Shown here in pieces: positions 24,601 through 35,668 of a stretch of 64,000 bases of DNA. The stretch comes from Epinephelus fuscoguttatus. Taxonomy: Eukaryota > Chordata > Actinopteri > Perciformes > Serranidae. The notes under the pieces are model-generated. The model was given only the letters and a program-made list of their open reading frames with translations. It searched no databases and was not told where the DNA came from. The position numbers were made by a program, and so were the translations under genes. Location: contig NC_064770.1 in the NCBI RefSeq assembly GCF_011397635.1, forward strand, positions 32,140,598 to 32,204,597, given 5' to 3'. Numbering within the stretch: position 1 is the stretch's first letter; each line of letters starts with the position of its first letter.

Positions 24601-25781
24601 AAGATGATGCTGTGTTAATTAAGCACCAGAAATATGGAGGCAGGATCTTCACCCTGGTTTACGTGGCCACAATCATGTGACTGAGGGCACTTTGGGAATT
24701 TTACTGTTAAATGAGCCTGATCAGAGCTCTCCTCTCTAAATGGGACCGACGCTTTTGTAATGAATCTTTATGGGACAATAGGAGCCAGTTGGCACTCACT
24801 GTGGTGGACTAAGCCACAGTGGTGTCTGCCTCTTCTGCAGCCGCAGCAAAGCAGGAAGCTGCTCCCTGCTCTCTGTGTATAGAGAAAATCCACCTAAACC
24901 TGATCAACAGTTCATGTACTGTACTGTGCAGAATCCGAGTGTAGCCCAAATACAATATAAGATACTCTGGGTTCAAATTCAATATCTCTCTATCTGTCTG
25001 ATATTAGACACAATTGTTGACTTGTCAGTTAACTGTGAACTGTTTCCATCTTCAATCTGACACTGCATCCACTCCAACTGATTTCTGTGGGGAAGGGGGA
25101 TTTGATTTTCCTTAACCAATTATTAGAGGCCGTCTAATCTAATGTCATTTTTAGTCCACACTGATGCATAGTCATGCCATCATACCTGTTAAAAGTGAAG
25201 CGGAGTGAAGTCAAACACACTGTGATGTTGGGTAATGTTGAGAAGACTACCTGGATGTTAGTTAGTCCCGCCCAAGGCCCTAATTGGCTAATCGAGTCCC
25301 CCTGCGGTGCTCATTTGTCCGTTGTTAATTAACTGGGAAACCACTTTTTCAGTGTTTACTGGAGTAAGTGATTGAGAGGTCTGGACTCAGGCATGTATCA
25401 TTTCTGTAACTCCATTACCAAAGAAAAATTTGTATATAACAGAATCCAGTTTTAATTTAACAAAAAAGTTGAAAGTACGCTGAACTATAAAGCTCTCCGA
25501 TATTCTCTGTCCTTTTAATATTCAAGTGTTTCTGGTAGAATAAAGGAGAAAAGAAGGTCGTAGTATCAGCACGGCCATCTCTAACGACTCTACAAAATAT
25601 TAATGATGTCAATCTAGATGCAGCCAATATCTCTTATTAATGTTTCATTAAATCTACATCAATCACAAAGGTGATTTTTTTCAATGAAGTAAATTAGATG
25701 GAGAAGAAAGAGATGAGACAATTTAAATAGGGAATGTTCAAAAAGATCAAAATATGTATATACATATATATGTGTGTGTGC

Positions 25782-25814
<33 letters not shown>

Positions 25815-26213
25815 GCTTATGCTTAAAAGTAGAGCGACTGATATGTGGGTCTGGTACACAGAAAAAAACAGTTTTCTGCTATATCTGGTACATCTATCAC
25901 ATGTCTGCTGCATGAGTGAACACATCTACAAACACACCCTTGCACACTCAAACCTTTGTCTCACACTCAAACATGCACGCCTCCTTCTTCCCGTCTTTCT
26001 TTCCCTCTCTCCGACTCATTCCCACTAAATCCATTTGGTAATTGGCTCTGCGGCTGCGCCTCTATACCATCATGGCAGCGGAAGACTGCATCACAGAGTC
26101 TTCTGCCACACCCATGGCAGGATGGAGGATTTACAGGCTGCACAACATGTCGTCTGTTTCATGCTGGACAGTAGAACGGTGTCTGGGGTACGGACCCTGA
26201 TGGCTACTCGCCA

Positions 26214-26270
<57 letters not shown>

Positions 26271-26617
26271 CAGTGCTGGACCATTACATCAGCGGTAATT
26301 TGTTATATCATGAGGAGGGTTGCATTCACTTCACTCACTGCAATAAAAATTTATCATCCCTGAGGGACCATCAATGAGGAAAACAGCATGACTAATGTGG
26401 GAACATGGGTGGCTGAGAGGATGGCAGGATAGAGACGGCAAAAATGGAAAACCACCTGATCGCCCGTCAGTGAACTCGTCCCATTTCCTCCTCTGGGTTT
26501 GTATAATATGGACTGAATACCCTTCCTCTGTCCTCTAGTCTACTATAGGGTAAAATTCCCCTCTGCTTCACACAGAGATACCCTCTGGTCCTCGGCTTCT
26601 TTCTTCCACCTCTGCCT

Positions 26618-26661
<44 letters not shown>

Positions 26662-28370
26662 TCATGCACACAACTCGCACTCTCTGCATGCACAGCCTTC
26701 ACACTCTGTATGTATCTTTGGCAGCAGTGATGGGAGCTCAGCAGGGACACATGACTTATTCAGCCATGTAGCCTCCATACTGAACTGCCACCATTTTTGT
26801 TTCTCTTCACTCTACTGCATCCGCAGACAGCAGGGCAGTCAGGAGAAAGCAGCTCAGCGGCACGTGCGCACGTACCACGTGTTCAGCAAGCCAGCATGTA
26901 TGCCTCCCTTCCCCCTTTACCTCCACATCACATTGAGTAATACACCAGCAAATGAACACATGCTCCGCATCCTAATTACACGCTGCTCCTACCAAGGATG
27001 CCTTCATAGTGTATACATATATACATGACAACACCTATAAGATCAGTCATAAACTGGACACAAATCACTCTTCAGCCCGAGAAAGACAGAAATTGGTTAA
27101 TATTCATGCACACAAGCTGAAACATAAGCTGTTAGTACACATACACATGATGTTCAAACAGCCCATAATGATTTCTACTTTCTCCATTTGCACACTAATC
27201 AGACTCACACTGCCACAAGCGGCGTGCTGCCGGCAATCAGCTTCAAACAGCAGGTGTACGCACACACACATGCACGTACACTCACATTCAACACAGACAC
27301 ACACCAAAATCTTGACTCTGTTTTTATACACACATCAATCATAACATATGATGCATAAACAATTATGCGTGTCATGGTAACTACCTATGTTGGACAATAA
27401 AGGATTTTATTAAGACCATTTTATGTCATTGATATGATAATATAATAACATAATAATGCAAGTGCAGCCTTTCAAAGAGCAATAAACTTTGGGACTTAAA
27501 ATTTGTCCAACAAAACCATGTGAGGCCTTTTGCGATTAATAGACCACTAGACAACAAAGCTCCACGAACACCGCAGTTACGCCCATAATCCAGTTGGTGT
27601 GCTGCAGTCAACTCCCAGGTGTGGACGGCCTGTAAATCAAGTGGTTTGCTGGTGGATTTACGGAGTGGAAGAGGAAGTTGTTTAAGGGTAAAACTACAAA
27701 CGACGGGCTTCTTGGCTCGTTGTGAGGGGTTGGCAAGCTCACGTTCGTTTCTTAGCTGCTGAAATGCTGTGACGTTTGGACTCATCTATACAGAAAGGCT
27801 ACCTTTCTGTATAGATGAGTCCAAACAGAAAGGCTACCTTTCTTACAACTAAACATGGACAACTAAAACTTTTTTTTATTTACATGAGTCAAAAGTTTTA
27901 AAAGGTTTACTGTGTCACAAAAACAACCAGACAAGGATTGCGCCGTAATTAAGAGTCATCCGCATCAACAGCTAAAGAACCTAATTTAATTTTGCTAAAA
28001 CCTCCAGCTGAGCAGGAGGATCAAACACTTGAGTGGCCTTAAATCAGACTGATGTCACTTAGTGAACCTGCATTTGCTCTGCACTCTTATTTATCTGATA
28101 ACTGGAACCTGCTGCAGATTGAATTAAATCAATTGAGCCTGGAGAGTAACACTGAGTAAGTTGAGAGAACCACTGCTGGTGTGTGTGCGTGACAGCAGAG
28201 GCAGGGTGTGTCTGATGTAGCAATTAATGTGTCCGTCTCTCTCCACCACTCTGCTGATAGCAGGTCTGAGTTAAGGATTGAGTGAGGTTAGAAAAGGGCA
28301 AAATCTAATTAAAGCAGAAATTTATGGCCCTGTCGAAGCACATCATACATACAAATGCTGACGTGCACAG

Positions 28371-28412
<42 letters not shown>

Positions 28413-31400
28413 AACAAAATTTGCCTACAAGGGTACGTGGTGCTGTCAGAAGAGCCCATCATCAGTAATGGTTATACCTCTCTCATGGGGATTCATATGT
28501 AGGTCTACTGCAGATAAATCCTTCTTTGGGCTACACATCTACTGTGTGTACACACTTTGCTCGCTCATACACTAACAGCAGAAAATACTGCATCTAAAGC
28601 GCACTTAAATACGCACTATTAATCCAATATTAACCTGATTCCAACATTAGCCTCGGCTAGATTTCAGCTCAGTCTCTCATTAGTCTTGTTATTTAAAAGC
28701 CCGGCCTGTCACTTGATGACTGTTCTATGAGTAAAACAATGGCTGCGTGGGAGCACAAGCTGGGTATTGACTCTGCTGATGAGGAGTGAAAAGGGGCGAT
28801 TGACTTCAGCCCCGTTTCCACCAAGCAGTACGGTACAGTACTGCTTGGTCACTTTTCTTCCATTTCCACTGTGAAAAGTTGTACATGGTACCAAAAGAGC
28901 TGTTCTGTACCGTCCCCATGTTTGGTCCCCCCTCTGTTGGGGAGCCTAGCACACAGATCTGGTACTAAAAGGTGAAGCTGTGAACACTGCAGTCTGATTG
29001 GTCAGTAGAGGATGGTCACTCTGCTCAGGGCTGAGTTGTGACTGGTTTTGAGGCTCATGTAACCACTGTTCATACTGTGGAGAGATTTATTAGTAAACTG
29101 TAATTATAAAATGAAAAGATGTTTAGCTGCCTCTCACAGCAGCTGGAGTCTGAGAAAATAACCACCACGCCGACTGCCGCCAACTCTTAAGTTGGAACAT
29201 TAACTAACATTAACTCTGACCATTAATTTAGTTTTTATATGACATACACTTATAGTAATAAGTGGATCTTTATATGTGCATGGAGGATTATATGTATTAA
29301 TTTCGACTGGCTTATGTGAACTGCATATATTCTAATCCTCATTCAGAGAAAAAAAAAAGGGTCACAGAGCGCTGTTGCTGTGGGTTGCAGCAACACTAAA
29401 CCCCTGAGCTTGCCTGAGAAGGACTAAATGCACAAACCCAACATTTTTAAATATCCCATGGAGAGAGACTCTCACTGCAGCCTGTTTTACTTTGTTCTGA
29501 AAATGTCAGCGTGCAGCCTTGTTCTGTGGACGATAAACGAGGTGCAGACTGATAAAGGAGGAAATACAGTGAGTGCTGGACGGAGCAGTGAGTGACAACA
29601 ACCAACATTTAAAGTGCTGTTTGCAGTGGAAACGTTAGGGTCTATGTACCATGTCTGAAGGGTTACTTTTAGTTCCAAAGGTACCATACTGAAAGTGTTT
29701 GGTGGAAACGGGGCTTTAGACTCATACAGTTCAGGGTCCTACACAAGGTTCATCTCCCTAAAGCCCTGCTGTATGAAACATATCCAAAAGTAGAGCACAG
29801 GTGTGAAAGAGATCACGTGTATTTTTGCAACTTATTAAAAATATTTTAATATTAAAATATCAAATGCAGTGTTTGAGATTTTTATATACAACCATATTTA
29901 CACCTTTCAGTGTTAATATTGAGGCAACAGCTGTGTGGTTAGCAAAGACAATGCGAGAGAATTCATTTCACACAAAGGTGTTGAGGAGTGTTAAATGTAA
30001 ATGTTATGATAGATTAATAATTACTCAATCCAGAGAACTGGGTGAGCATTTAGTGTGTCAGTAGTTTTGAACAAAACCACCCTGAAAGTTCACAAAGGTC
30101 GCACAATGAGCGTTCTGTACCACAGCAGTGATTACCAACATGCCCTTGTGTAATACTTTTTAATTAGATGTTTGCACATCAAGCTTTAATCTGAGTGTAA
30201 TCTCAGCAATCCAACTGCTACCCAAAGCACGTGGTGTGTGTGGGGGTGTGTGTGTGTGTGTGTGTGTGGTGACCTCAGGGATTTTCATGTGAAACACCTT
30301 GCTGTCAGGTGGAAGGAAGTGCCTGGCAACTTAGCGTGTAGGTATAGGTCATGTGAGTCTGTTGACACTGACTAAGGCATCTTTTGTGTTATGTACGTAT
30401 TCCACACCTCGATCAGAGCTGTCATCTACTCTATTGGATTTCTGAAGCCAACATCAATTATCATATTTGACAAAATTTCAACAGATATATTTTTTTCCCT
30501 AAAAACAGGTAACTAGAGTAATTAGAGTATTTCCGAAAATATCAAATACAGCTGTGACAACAACAGCATTACCAGCATTATCAAGTGATACTACCCAGTG
30601 ATGAGGTTATCACCGTCATAACCACTTTAAGCTGATATAATAAATGTATTAAAAATGCAGTTCTTTGGCTCTGATGCAGCCCCCCTCTCTGCCATCTCCC
30701 GCTCTGTAGCTTTGCTTAATGTCCCACCCACAGCACTATCTAATAGGTTACTCGTCATGAGTCATATCCTATCAAACCTGAAGGCTACCGTGCCACAGAC
30801 AGATAAGAAGGAGACCGGAGCTGCTCCCTGTGCAGTCGGAGCTGTGTTATGTACATATGTTGGTTGTTCAACATGCTACCAAAACATGCTGTCTATACAG
30901 TAGAAATATAGATACTTTTGAAATAGGTGCTACAGGACCAGAGGAAACAAAAAAAAGGGCAGTAGCATTTGCTTTTGCTCAAGAGGTAGAAAAATGCACT
31001 GCACCACATCGGACCAATAAATGCTCCCGCTACTGGGTGACATAATGCAAGCTTGGCTGTTCTGACAATATAACGGTCTGCTAGTGACAGACAATCTTGT
31101 ATTAACGTTAAAAAATACGCTAAAATATGTTTCTATATTTCAGGAGAGAAATTGGCAACACAGTCACAGAATCTTGGTTCATATTTGAACAACACTGCTT
31201 AGATTTAGTTTAATCACAGTGTAATCAGCCTCCATTTTCATGCAGTATGGCGCCATATTCCTGTTCACAAACTTTCATATTACAACTAAACAGTGCACAA
31301 AAATATGTTTCAGAAAACATTTAGGGTGAGAAACAGGCAATAAAGTAACAGAATCTTTTATCAGCACTGCATGTTTCACGGTTTAATCAGAGTTTAGTCT

Positions 31401-34302
31401 GAGTTTGAGAGAAAGAGACTCTTTGTGTCTGTGGTGACAGGAAGGGCATACGAATAAGTGGAAGTACAATCTGTAATTTGAGCAACAGCCCCAGAGCCAG
31501 CTTAAATCATCCAGCAGATTGAGCTAAGAGATGAGAAGGGAGATCTGGGCGCTGGTAAGATAAAGGAAGTTCACCACAGTTCATTTACACATACTACCCA
31601 CACTGTTGTGAAACAAAGATGGTTGAAAACTAAACTATCCCTTTAAGCATCTTGCTTGCAGTATGTGGTTGTTTTCTGGTTTCTGTATGTTATAATAGGT
31701 TTTCTACAAGTGGTTAAATCTGTTTGACGCAAGAGTTTCAGACTAAACAATGCGTCTTCACAGACGCACCGACATGGTGACATAACACATCATACCGCAC
31801 ACCATGGTGGCTTAATAGTGAGGAAGAAAGACGCCATTGCTCTAAGAAACAAACAAACAAGAAGTGAAGGCAGCGGGATGAGCCGCTGTAAAAAAAAAAA
31901 AAAAAAGAACAGACTCCCACAGGCTCTATCTGATCACGATCATCACTGTCTCAGACAAAGGACTCCTTCAGTCTCATCTCCTGGTCTGTCGCCAAGTCAC
32001 CTCCGGACCCAACACCATGCACACAGTGTGACTCAGGTGAGGAACACATGCTGACCTGAATGAACACAAACACTCACAACACATGCTTATGTACAAAAAC
32101 GCACGCAAACACTCACTCTAAAGAAACATTAGGAGCTTTCTCCTGTTCTCAATTTATTCTTCCAACTGCCCCCCTCTCCCTGCTCCGAACCCCACTCCTC
32201 CCCAAAACTTGGTTTATTAATAATGCTGCTGTATAATGCTTGCTCTGGTGAATCCCTGCGAGGCATTCCTCTAAGGCTTGTTCTGACATTGGCTGGTTGC
32301 TGGCCTACTTATACCCGGCCCTTCCAAGCCTCTATGTGGGGGATCATTGTCCCTCATTCCTCCAGGGTGTTTTTTCTTTAACAGGGTCTCCTTTGAACCT
32401 GCAGCCAAGTGAAGCCTTTTGAACGAACGGCTTCTCTTCTTGGCACTGAGCAGATTTATAATGCTGAATTTAGTCTCCGCAATTCTTATCTATTCGGCAA
32501 CTTATTCAGATTTATCTCATGGAGCAAATTTGCTTATGTGCTAGCAAATCACTGGAAAGGCTTTTAACAAAAGGAGCCTGCTCATAAAATTTTAGCCTGA
32601 AGGATGCCTGAGAAGAGGACCAATTATAGACAGCTGCCTGTGCTGTCTAAAGACACACAGAAAATCTCTTTCAGACGTGTGCATGTATGCAGACACACAC
32701 TCCAGCAAAGTGACGCTTCGATTCTACACAAATGTCACACCTACCTGGTTGTCTTGGAAACAGGGGGCTTGGGTGAGGCAGTAGAGCTAGGCTTGGTGGG
32801 GGTTGCAGACGCAGTCTTGGAAGCTGGTGAAGTGAACAGGAGTAAGAGAGGAGAGGAAACAAGGGGGTAGAGAAGAGGAGAGGAAACAAGGGGGTAGAGA
32901 AGAAGAAAGAAAAATGGAGAGAGGAGAGGAGAGGAAAGGAGACGAGATGAGACAAGACGAGATGAGGGAGGAGAGAGGAGGAGCAGAGGAAAACAAGGGA
33001 GGAGAGGAGACAGAGGAGGAAGAAAGGTAGGAGAGAAGAGGAGAGGAAACAAGGGAGGAGAGAGGAGAGGAAACAAGGGAGGAGTGGAGAGGAGGCAAGG
33101 TAGGAGAGAAGGAGAGATGAGCGGAAACAAGGGAGGAGAGAAGAGAGAAGAGGAAACAAGGGAGGAGTGAAGAGGAGAGGAGGCAAGGGAGGAGTGAAGA
33201 GGAGAGGAGGCAAGGTAGGATAGAAGAAGACAGAAGAGGAAACAAGGGAGAAGAGAGAAGAGGAAACAAGGAAGGAGAGGAGCGGAGGCAAGGTAAGAGT
33301 GAAGAAGAGAGGGGAGGAAACAAGGAAGGAGAGGAGAGGAGAAAGTAAAGAAACATCAGAACCATCAGAGCAGTACTGTATATGACAGTATGTATATAGT
33401 AACATATATCACAGATATAGGTCACGTCATAAGGATCTGGGGCAAAAGCATTTCTAGATTACCAGCAGTCACTGTGGCATGTGTAATATGTGTGCTCAAT
33501 CCATCCTATGTGCATGTATCCGCGTGTCATCACATTACAGTCAACACTCCTCATTAGAGCAGAGCTGAGAAAACATTTCATGCTACACTTCCTGTGGATG
33601 TGTTTTTTCCCTCATAGCCTACATTCTGAATCACACTTTGTAACTTTATGTTTTGTGATGACATTTTCACCAACCTGGGGGCTTTTTAGCAGCAGCTGCA
33701 GTGGTGCTGGTTTTGACACCATTAGCAGTAGTTGTGGATGGTGTCTTTTTGGCTGCTGTTGTTCCGGTCATCGACTTTGCGCCATTGGTGGCAGGGGCAG
33801 GCCCTGTGGCTTTCTTCTCACCCACTTTGCTCTTGGAGGCTGGGGCTGCGGCCGGAGCTGTTGGTTTTTTGGAGGGAGCTGGGGTAGGGGTGGTCTTTTT
33901 GGCCGCAGCAGGTGCTGTCTTCTTAGCCACTCCATTGGTCTGGGGCTTAGACACGCCATTCGACAGGCGGTTCTGGGATGCGTTGGGCCGTGACCCAGAT
34001 GTGGTCTTGGTTGCGCTGGTGGCGCCAGGTTTCGTCTTGGTTGTGGTCTTGTTGGCAGCCTTGGCTTTGGAGTCTCCTGAAGTCTTATTGCTGGGCTTAT
34101 CAGCTGGGGTTTCCTTGGCCTGGTCTGGCTGGGGTTCCTCCTGGCCTGTTTCTCCTGCAGGTTGCTGTGGCATCTCCTCCTCCGCCGGACTGGCTGCCTC
34201 GTTGGGCTCCTGTCCCGCGGCTGGTGCTGCCTCATTTACTGGGTTGGATTCCAATGTTTCCATTGGCTCCAGCGCCGCCGTGGCAACCCCATCCGGCTTC
34301 AT
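15508..34302 (-). CDS. prr36: PRR36-like proline-rich / acidic low-complexity protein, four coding exons
   Basis: Minus-strand exons 34302-33675, 32823-32745, 19098-18872 and 18665-15508 have GT-AG borders and compatible phases. Together they give 4,092 nt, or 1,363 residues, close to the recalled length of mammalian PRR36 (about 1,350). The N-terminal 300 residues are rich in Lys, Ala, Thr, Pro and Ser (KK-TP-AP repeats), like basic microtubule-associated tails. Then come a poly-Ala run (about residue 435), an octapeptide REPTPEP-type repeat (about 480-585), several acidic Glu/Asp runs (about 700, 767 and later) and an ordered C-terminus with PPYYSTICDKTDSFLAGNV. That C-terminus is, as I recall, shared by PRR36 and BTBD8/KIAA1107 (APache, an AP2-interacting endocytic protein). 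Molecular role unproven; no catalytic domain is visible. Gene reality is high; the name is moderate. Confidence 0.7.
17850..18160 (-). repeat. 24-bp coding minisatellite (octapeptide repeat)
   Basis: About 12-13 tandem copies of a 24-bp unit encode [V/I/L]REPTPEP with variants VWEPTPEP, VRELTPEP and VREPSPVQ. It lies inside the large terminal exon. Unit length stays a multiple of three, so copy changes preserve frame. Confidence 0.95.
18290..18335 (-). repeat. Poly-alanine-coding GCN tract
   Basis: GCN codons encode nine Ala, Ile, Ala, Thr and four more Ala in the PRR36-like protein. Mixed GCT/GCA/GCC codons limit slippage. Confidence 0.9.
18872..19098 (-). CDS. prr36: PRR36-like 227-bp exon
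   Basis: The acceptor is gtcttgtttcttcag and the donor is AAAAAAG|gtaaaa. It encodes a Pro/Thr/Ser/Lys-rich stretch including STGAAASPRPATGSTRPPTT and SGGKPPASQTSKNTTPVKKG. The phase fits the 79-bp exon and the large last exon. Confidence 0.85.
21867..22595. mobile_element. hAT-like MITE, 729 bp
   Basis: Ends TAGGGTTGGGTC and GACCCAACCCTA are perfect inverse over 12 bp. The flanks are gcagttac (21859-21866) and gtagttac (22596-22603), an 8-bp target duplication with one mismatch, as in the hAT superfamily. There is no transposase. A run of about 28 A lies at 21889-21916. Confidence 0.88.
21889..21916. repeat. Poly(A) homopolymer tract
   Basis: 28 consecutive A bases inside the hAT-like MITE. 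Confidence 0.98.
25750..25815. repeat. Compound TA/GT/CA microsatellite
   Basis: Alternating TATATG, GTGTGTG, (TA)n and (CA)n runs sit in the large intron. Confidence 0.95.
26214..26268. repeat. (CA)n microsatellite
   Basis: About 27 CA units in the large intron. Confidence 0.98.
26619..26660. repeat. (CA)n microsatellite
   Basis: About 21 CA units, 350 bp from another CA tract. Confidence 0.98.
27774..27826. repeat. Perfect inverted repeat: 25-bp stem, 3-nt loop
   Basis: Arm 27774-27798 (begins GTTTGGACTCATC, ends CAGAAAGG) is exactly the reverse complement of 27802-27826, with loop CTA. The segment ACAGAAAGGCTACCTTTCT recurs directly after at about 27825-27843, so the locus is an inverted plus direct duplication. 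There are no mismatches. Confidence 0.97.
28370..28410. repeat. (CA)n microsatellite
   Basis: About 20 CA units in the large intron. Confidence 0.98.
28808..29715. mobile_element. hAT-like MITE, about 0.9 kb
   Basis: The left end AGCCCCGTTTCCACCAAGCA is mirrored on the right by GTGTTTGGTGGAAACGGGGCT. Sub-terminal GGTACC motifs appear at both ends. No transposase frame. The target duplication is not clear. Confidence 0.8.
30238..30270. repeat. (GT)n microsatellite, imperfect
   Basis: GT-rich run interrupted by GGGG. Confidence 0.9.
32745..32823 (-). CDS. prr36: PRR36-like 79-bp exon
   Basis: The acceptor is gttcacttcaccag and the donor is AACCAG|gtaggt. It encodes SKTASATPTKPSSTASPKPP and VSKTTR in phase with both neighbours. 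Its composition matches the flanking exons, which supports its being real despite its short length. Confidence 0.8.
32826..33345. repeat. Polypurine minisatellite
   Basis: About 520 bp are almost pure purine on the + strand, with irregular tandem units of the type GAGGAGAGGAAACAAGGGA. The 129-244-codon minus-strand frames (Ser/Leu/Pro only) are artefacts of this composition. It fills most of the 0.85-kb intron between the first two coding exons of the PRR36-like gene. Confidence 0.93.
33675..34302 (-). CDS. prr36: PRR36-like coding exon with start codon
   Basis: The ATG lies in GGGGAGATGA, with a purine at -3. The exon encodes MKPDGVATAALEPMETLESN, then an Ala/Pro/Glu-rich stretch and Lys/Thr/Pro/Ala-rich basic sequence with NRLSNGVSKPQTNGVAKK. 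The donor is CCCCCAG|gttggt. The length of 628 nt leaves phase 1. Confidence 0.85.
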
Positions 34303-34404
34303 CTCCCCTTGAGTGGTAGTGGTCCGTCTCTGCAGGGCAGGGCTGACTTAGATCTCACAGGATGGCCACAGGTCTACAGGCTTTCTGAGATAGCACGGTC
34401 TGGT
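34303..34404 (-). other. prr36: 5'UTR part of the ATG-bearing exon
   Basis: Upstream of the ATG on the minus strand is a strong acceptor, ctgtctcttcatag|ACCAG, with the exon edge at 34404. The stretch carries stop codons, so coding cannot extend further. A separate 5' exon is therefore expected. Confidence 0.65.
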
Positions 34405-34613
34405 CTATGAAGAGACAGAATACAGTACAACACAGTCAACAGCAAGACCAGACATGAAAAGCAGTGTGTTGTCTCTACTATCAGTACATAGAGCACCAGG
34501 AATGTTGTCAGCTCCAGGAATCAGATAAAGAGATGGATTGTATCTTCTTACAGCTTCAGCATCACACACACACACAAAAAAATATTTTTATACAAGTGTC
34601 CAAGTGCTAGAAG

Positions 34614-35114
34614 TACGGTTGGGTACCGAACTTCGTACTTCTAAAAGTACCGACCAAATTACAGAAGTACAACAGAGTACTGATTCTCGTTAAATCCATC
34701 TGTGCCAAATTTTGGTACCTGAGAGCACATCTGGGTGAAAGCACAGATTTAGATAAGAGATGGAAGAGCTGCAAAGCGCCCCTAAGCTGGCTATGAACAA
34801 GGAAGCTCTGCAGAGCTGCAGGGGTCAAACTCAGCCAGGAAACAGAAGCCCCCCAAAGCTGGGAAGCCAGCCACAGCGCTCCACGGCTCATCCGTCAGCT
34901 TCCTAGCAACTAAAACTATTGATCTGCACCAATATTTTCGACATCTTGTCTATTTTGTTTTCCGAATTATTTTAGCTATAGGCTTGTGTCACTGCTAGAG
35001 GAGCACGTAAGTAGTAGAAAGCCAAGTAAAAAGGGGTCACTGGGTACAAGTATCGGATTACAGGTACAAGAAATGGTACCGTATCAGTTCAAAAGTGAAA
35101 GGTGCCCAACCCTA
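34614..35114. mobile_element. hAT-like MITE, 0.5 kb
   Basis: The left end TACGGTTGGGTACCGAA is mirrored by the right end AAAGGTGCCCAACCCTA, with sub-terminal GTACC motifs. Flanks gctagaag and gttagcag agree at 6 of 8 positions, which is compatible with an old 8-bp target duplication. Confidence 0.72.
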
Positions 35115-35633
35115 GTTAGCAGGCAAAGTGACTGTAGGATATAAATGGAACACAACATCCCATTATAATTTATTGAAAATTGAACTGTTGCATCATCCAG
35201 GAGAGGACTGAAGCCTAGCTAGGACAATGCAATACACAGAGAAAGACACAAGCACAAAAAAGGCGGTCATACAAAAACAAATCACAGCTTCATAAGTCAT
35301 GCTCGGAGGGAAGCAATTAGATCAACACATTTCATATTATGTTTTCTGTCTCAGGGACCACAGGAGGAGGAGCAGAGGAGAATATGTCTCCTACTGCAAA
35401 AACAACACATTCTACAAATAGCCTTAATTAAGTTCATGCCAACTGCAATGCAGAGGCAAATGGTCCCCTCTGTGCCACTAAAAAGCTCAGTGACACACTT
35501 GGCCGGGGTGGCTGCTACGGGTTGGCTTCTTTTTTTTCCTTGGTACAAAATGGCATCAGAGTCACTAGTGTGGAAGACTAGTTTTACGGGATAGTACACT
35601 TAAGGGAGCGCAAAAAGCTTTAGCACGCAAACT

Positions 35634-35636
<3 letters not shown>

Positions 35637-35664
<28 letters not shown>
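35637..35664. repeat. (CA)n microsatellite
   Basis: About 14 CA units. Confidence 0.97.

Positions 35665-35668
<4 letters not shown>

Larger units (their letters stand above)
19099..32744 (-). other. Large intron of the PRR36-like gene (13.6 kb)
   Basis: No further exon with matching composition and phase was recognised. It contains a hAT-like MITE (21867-22595), a foldback MITE (28808-29715), a perfect hairpin (27774-27826), several CA microsatellites and GA-rich patches (23560-23830). Low-copy stretches between these may hold regulatory sequence, but nothing specific can be named. Confidence 0.7.

Noticed and set aside
32671..33425. Minus-strand frames of 129-244 codons made of Ser, Leu, Pro and Phe
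   Set aside because: They are translations of the polypurine minisatellite and overlap in several frames; only the 79-bp exon at 32745-32823 is supported.
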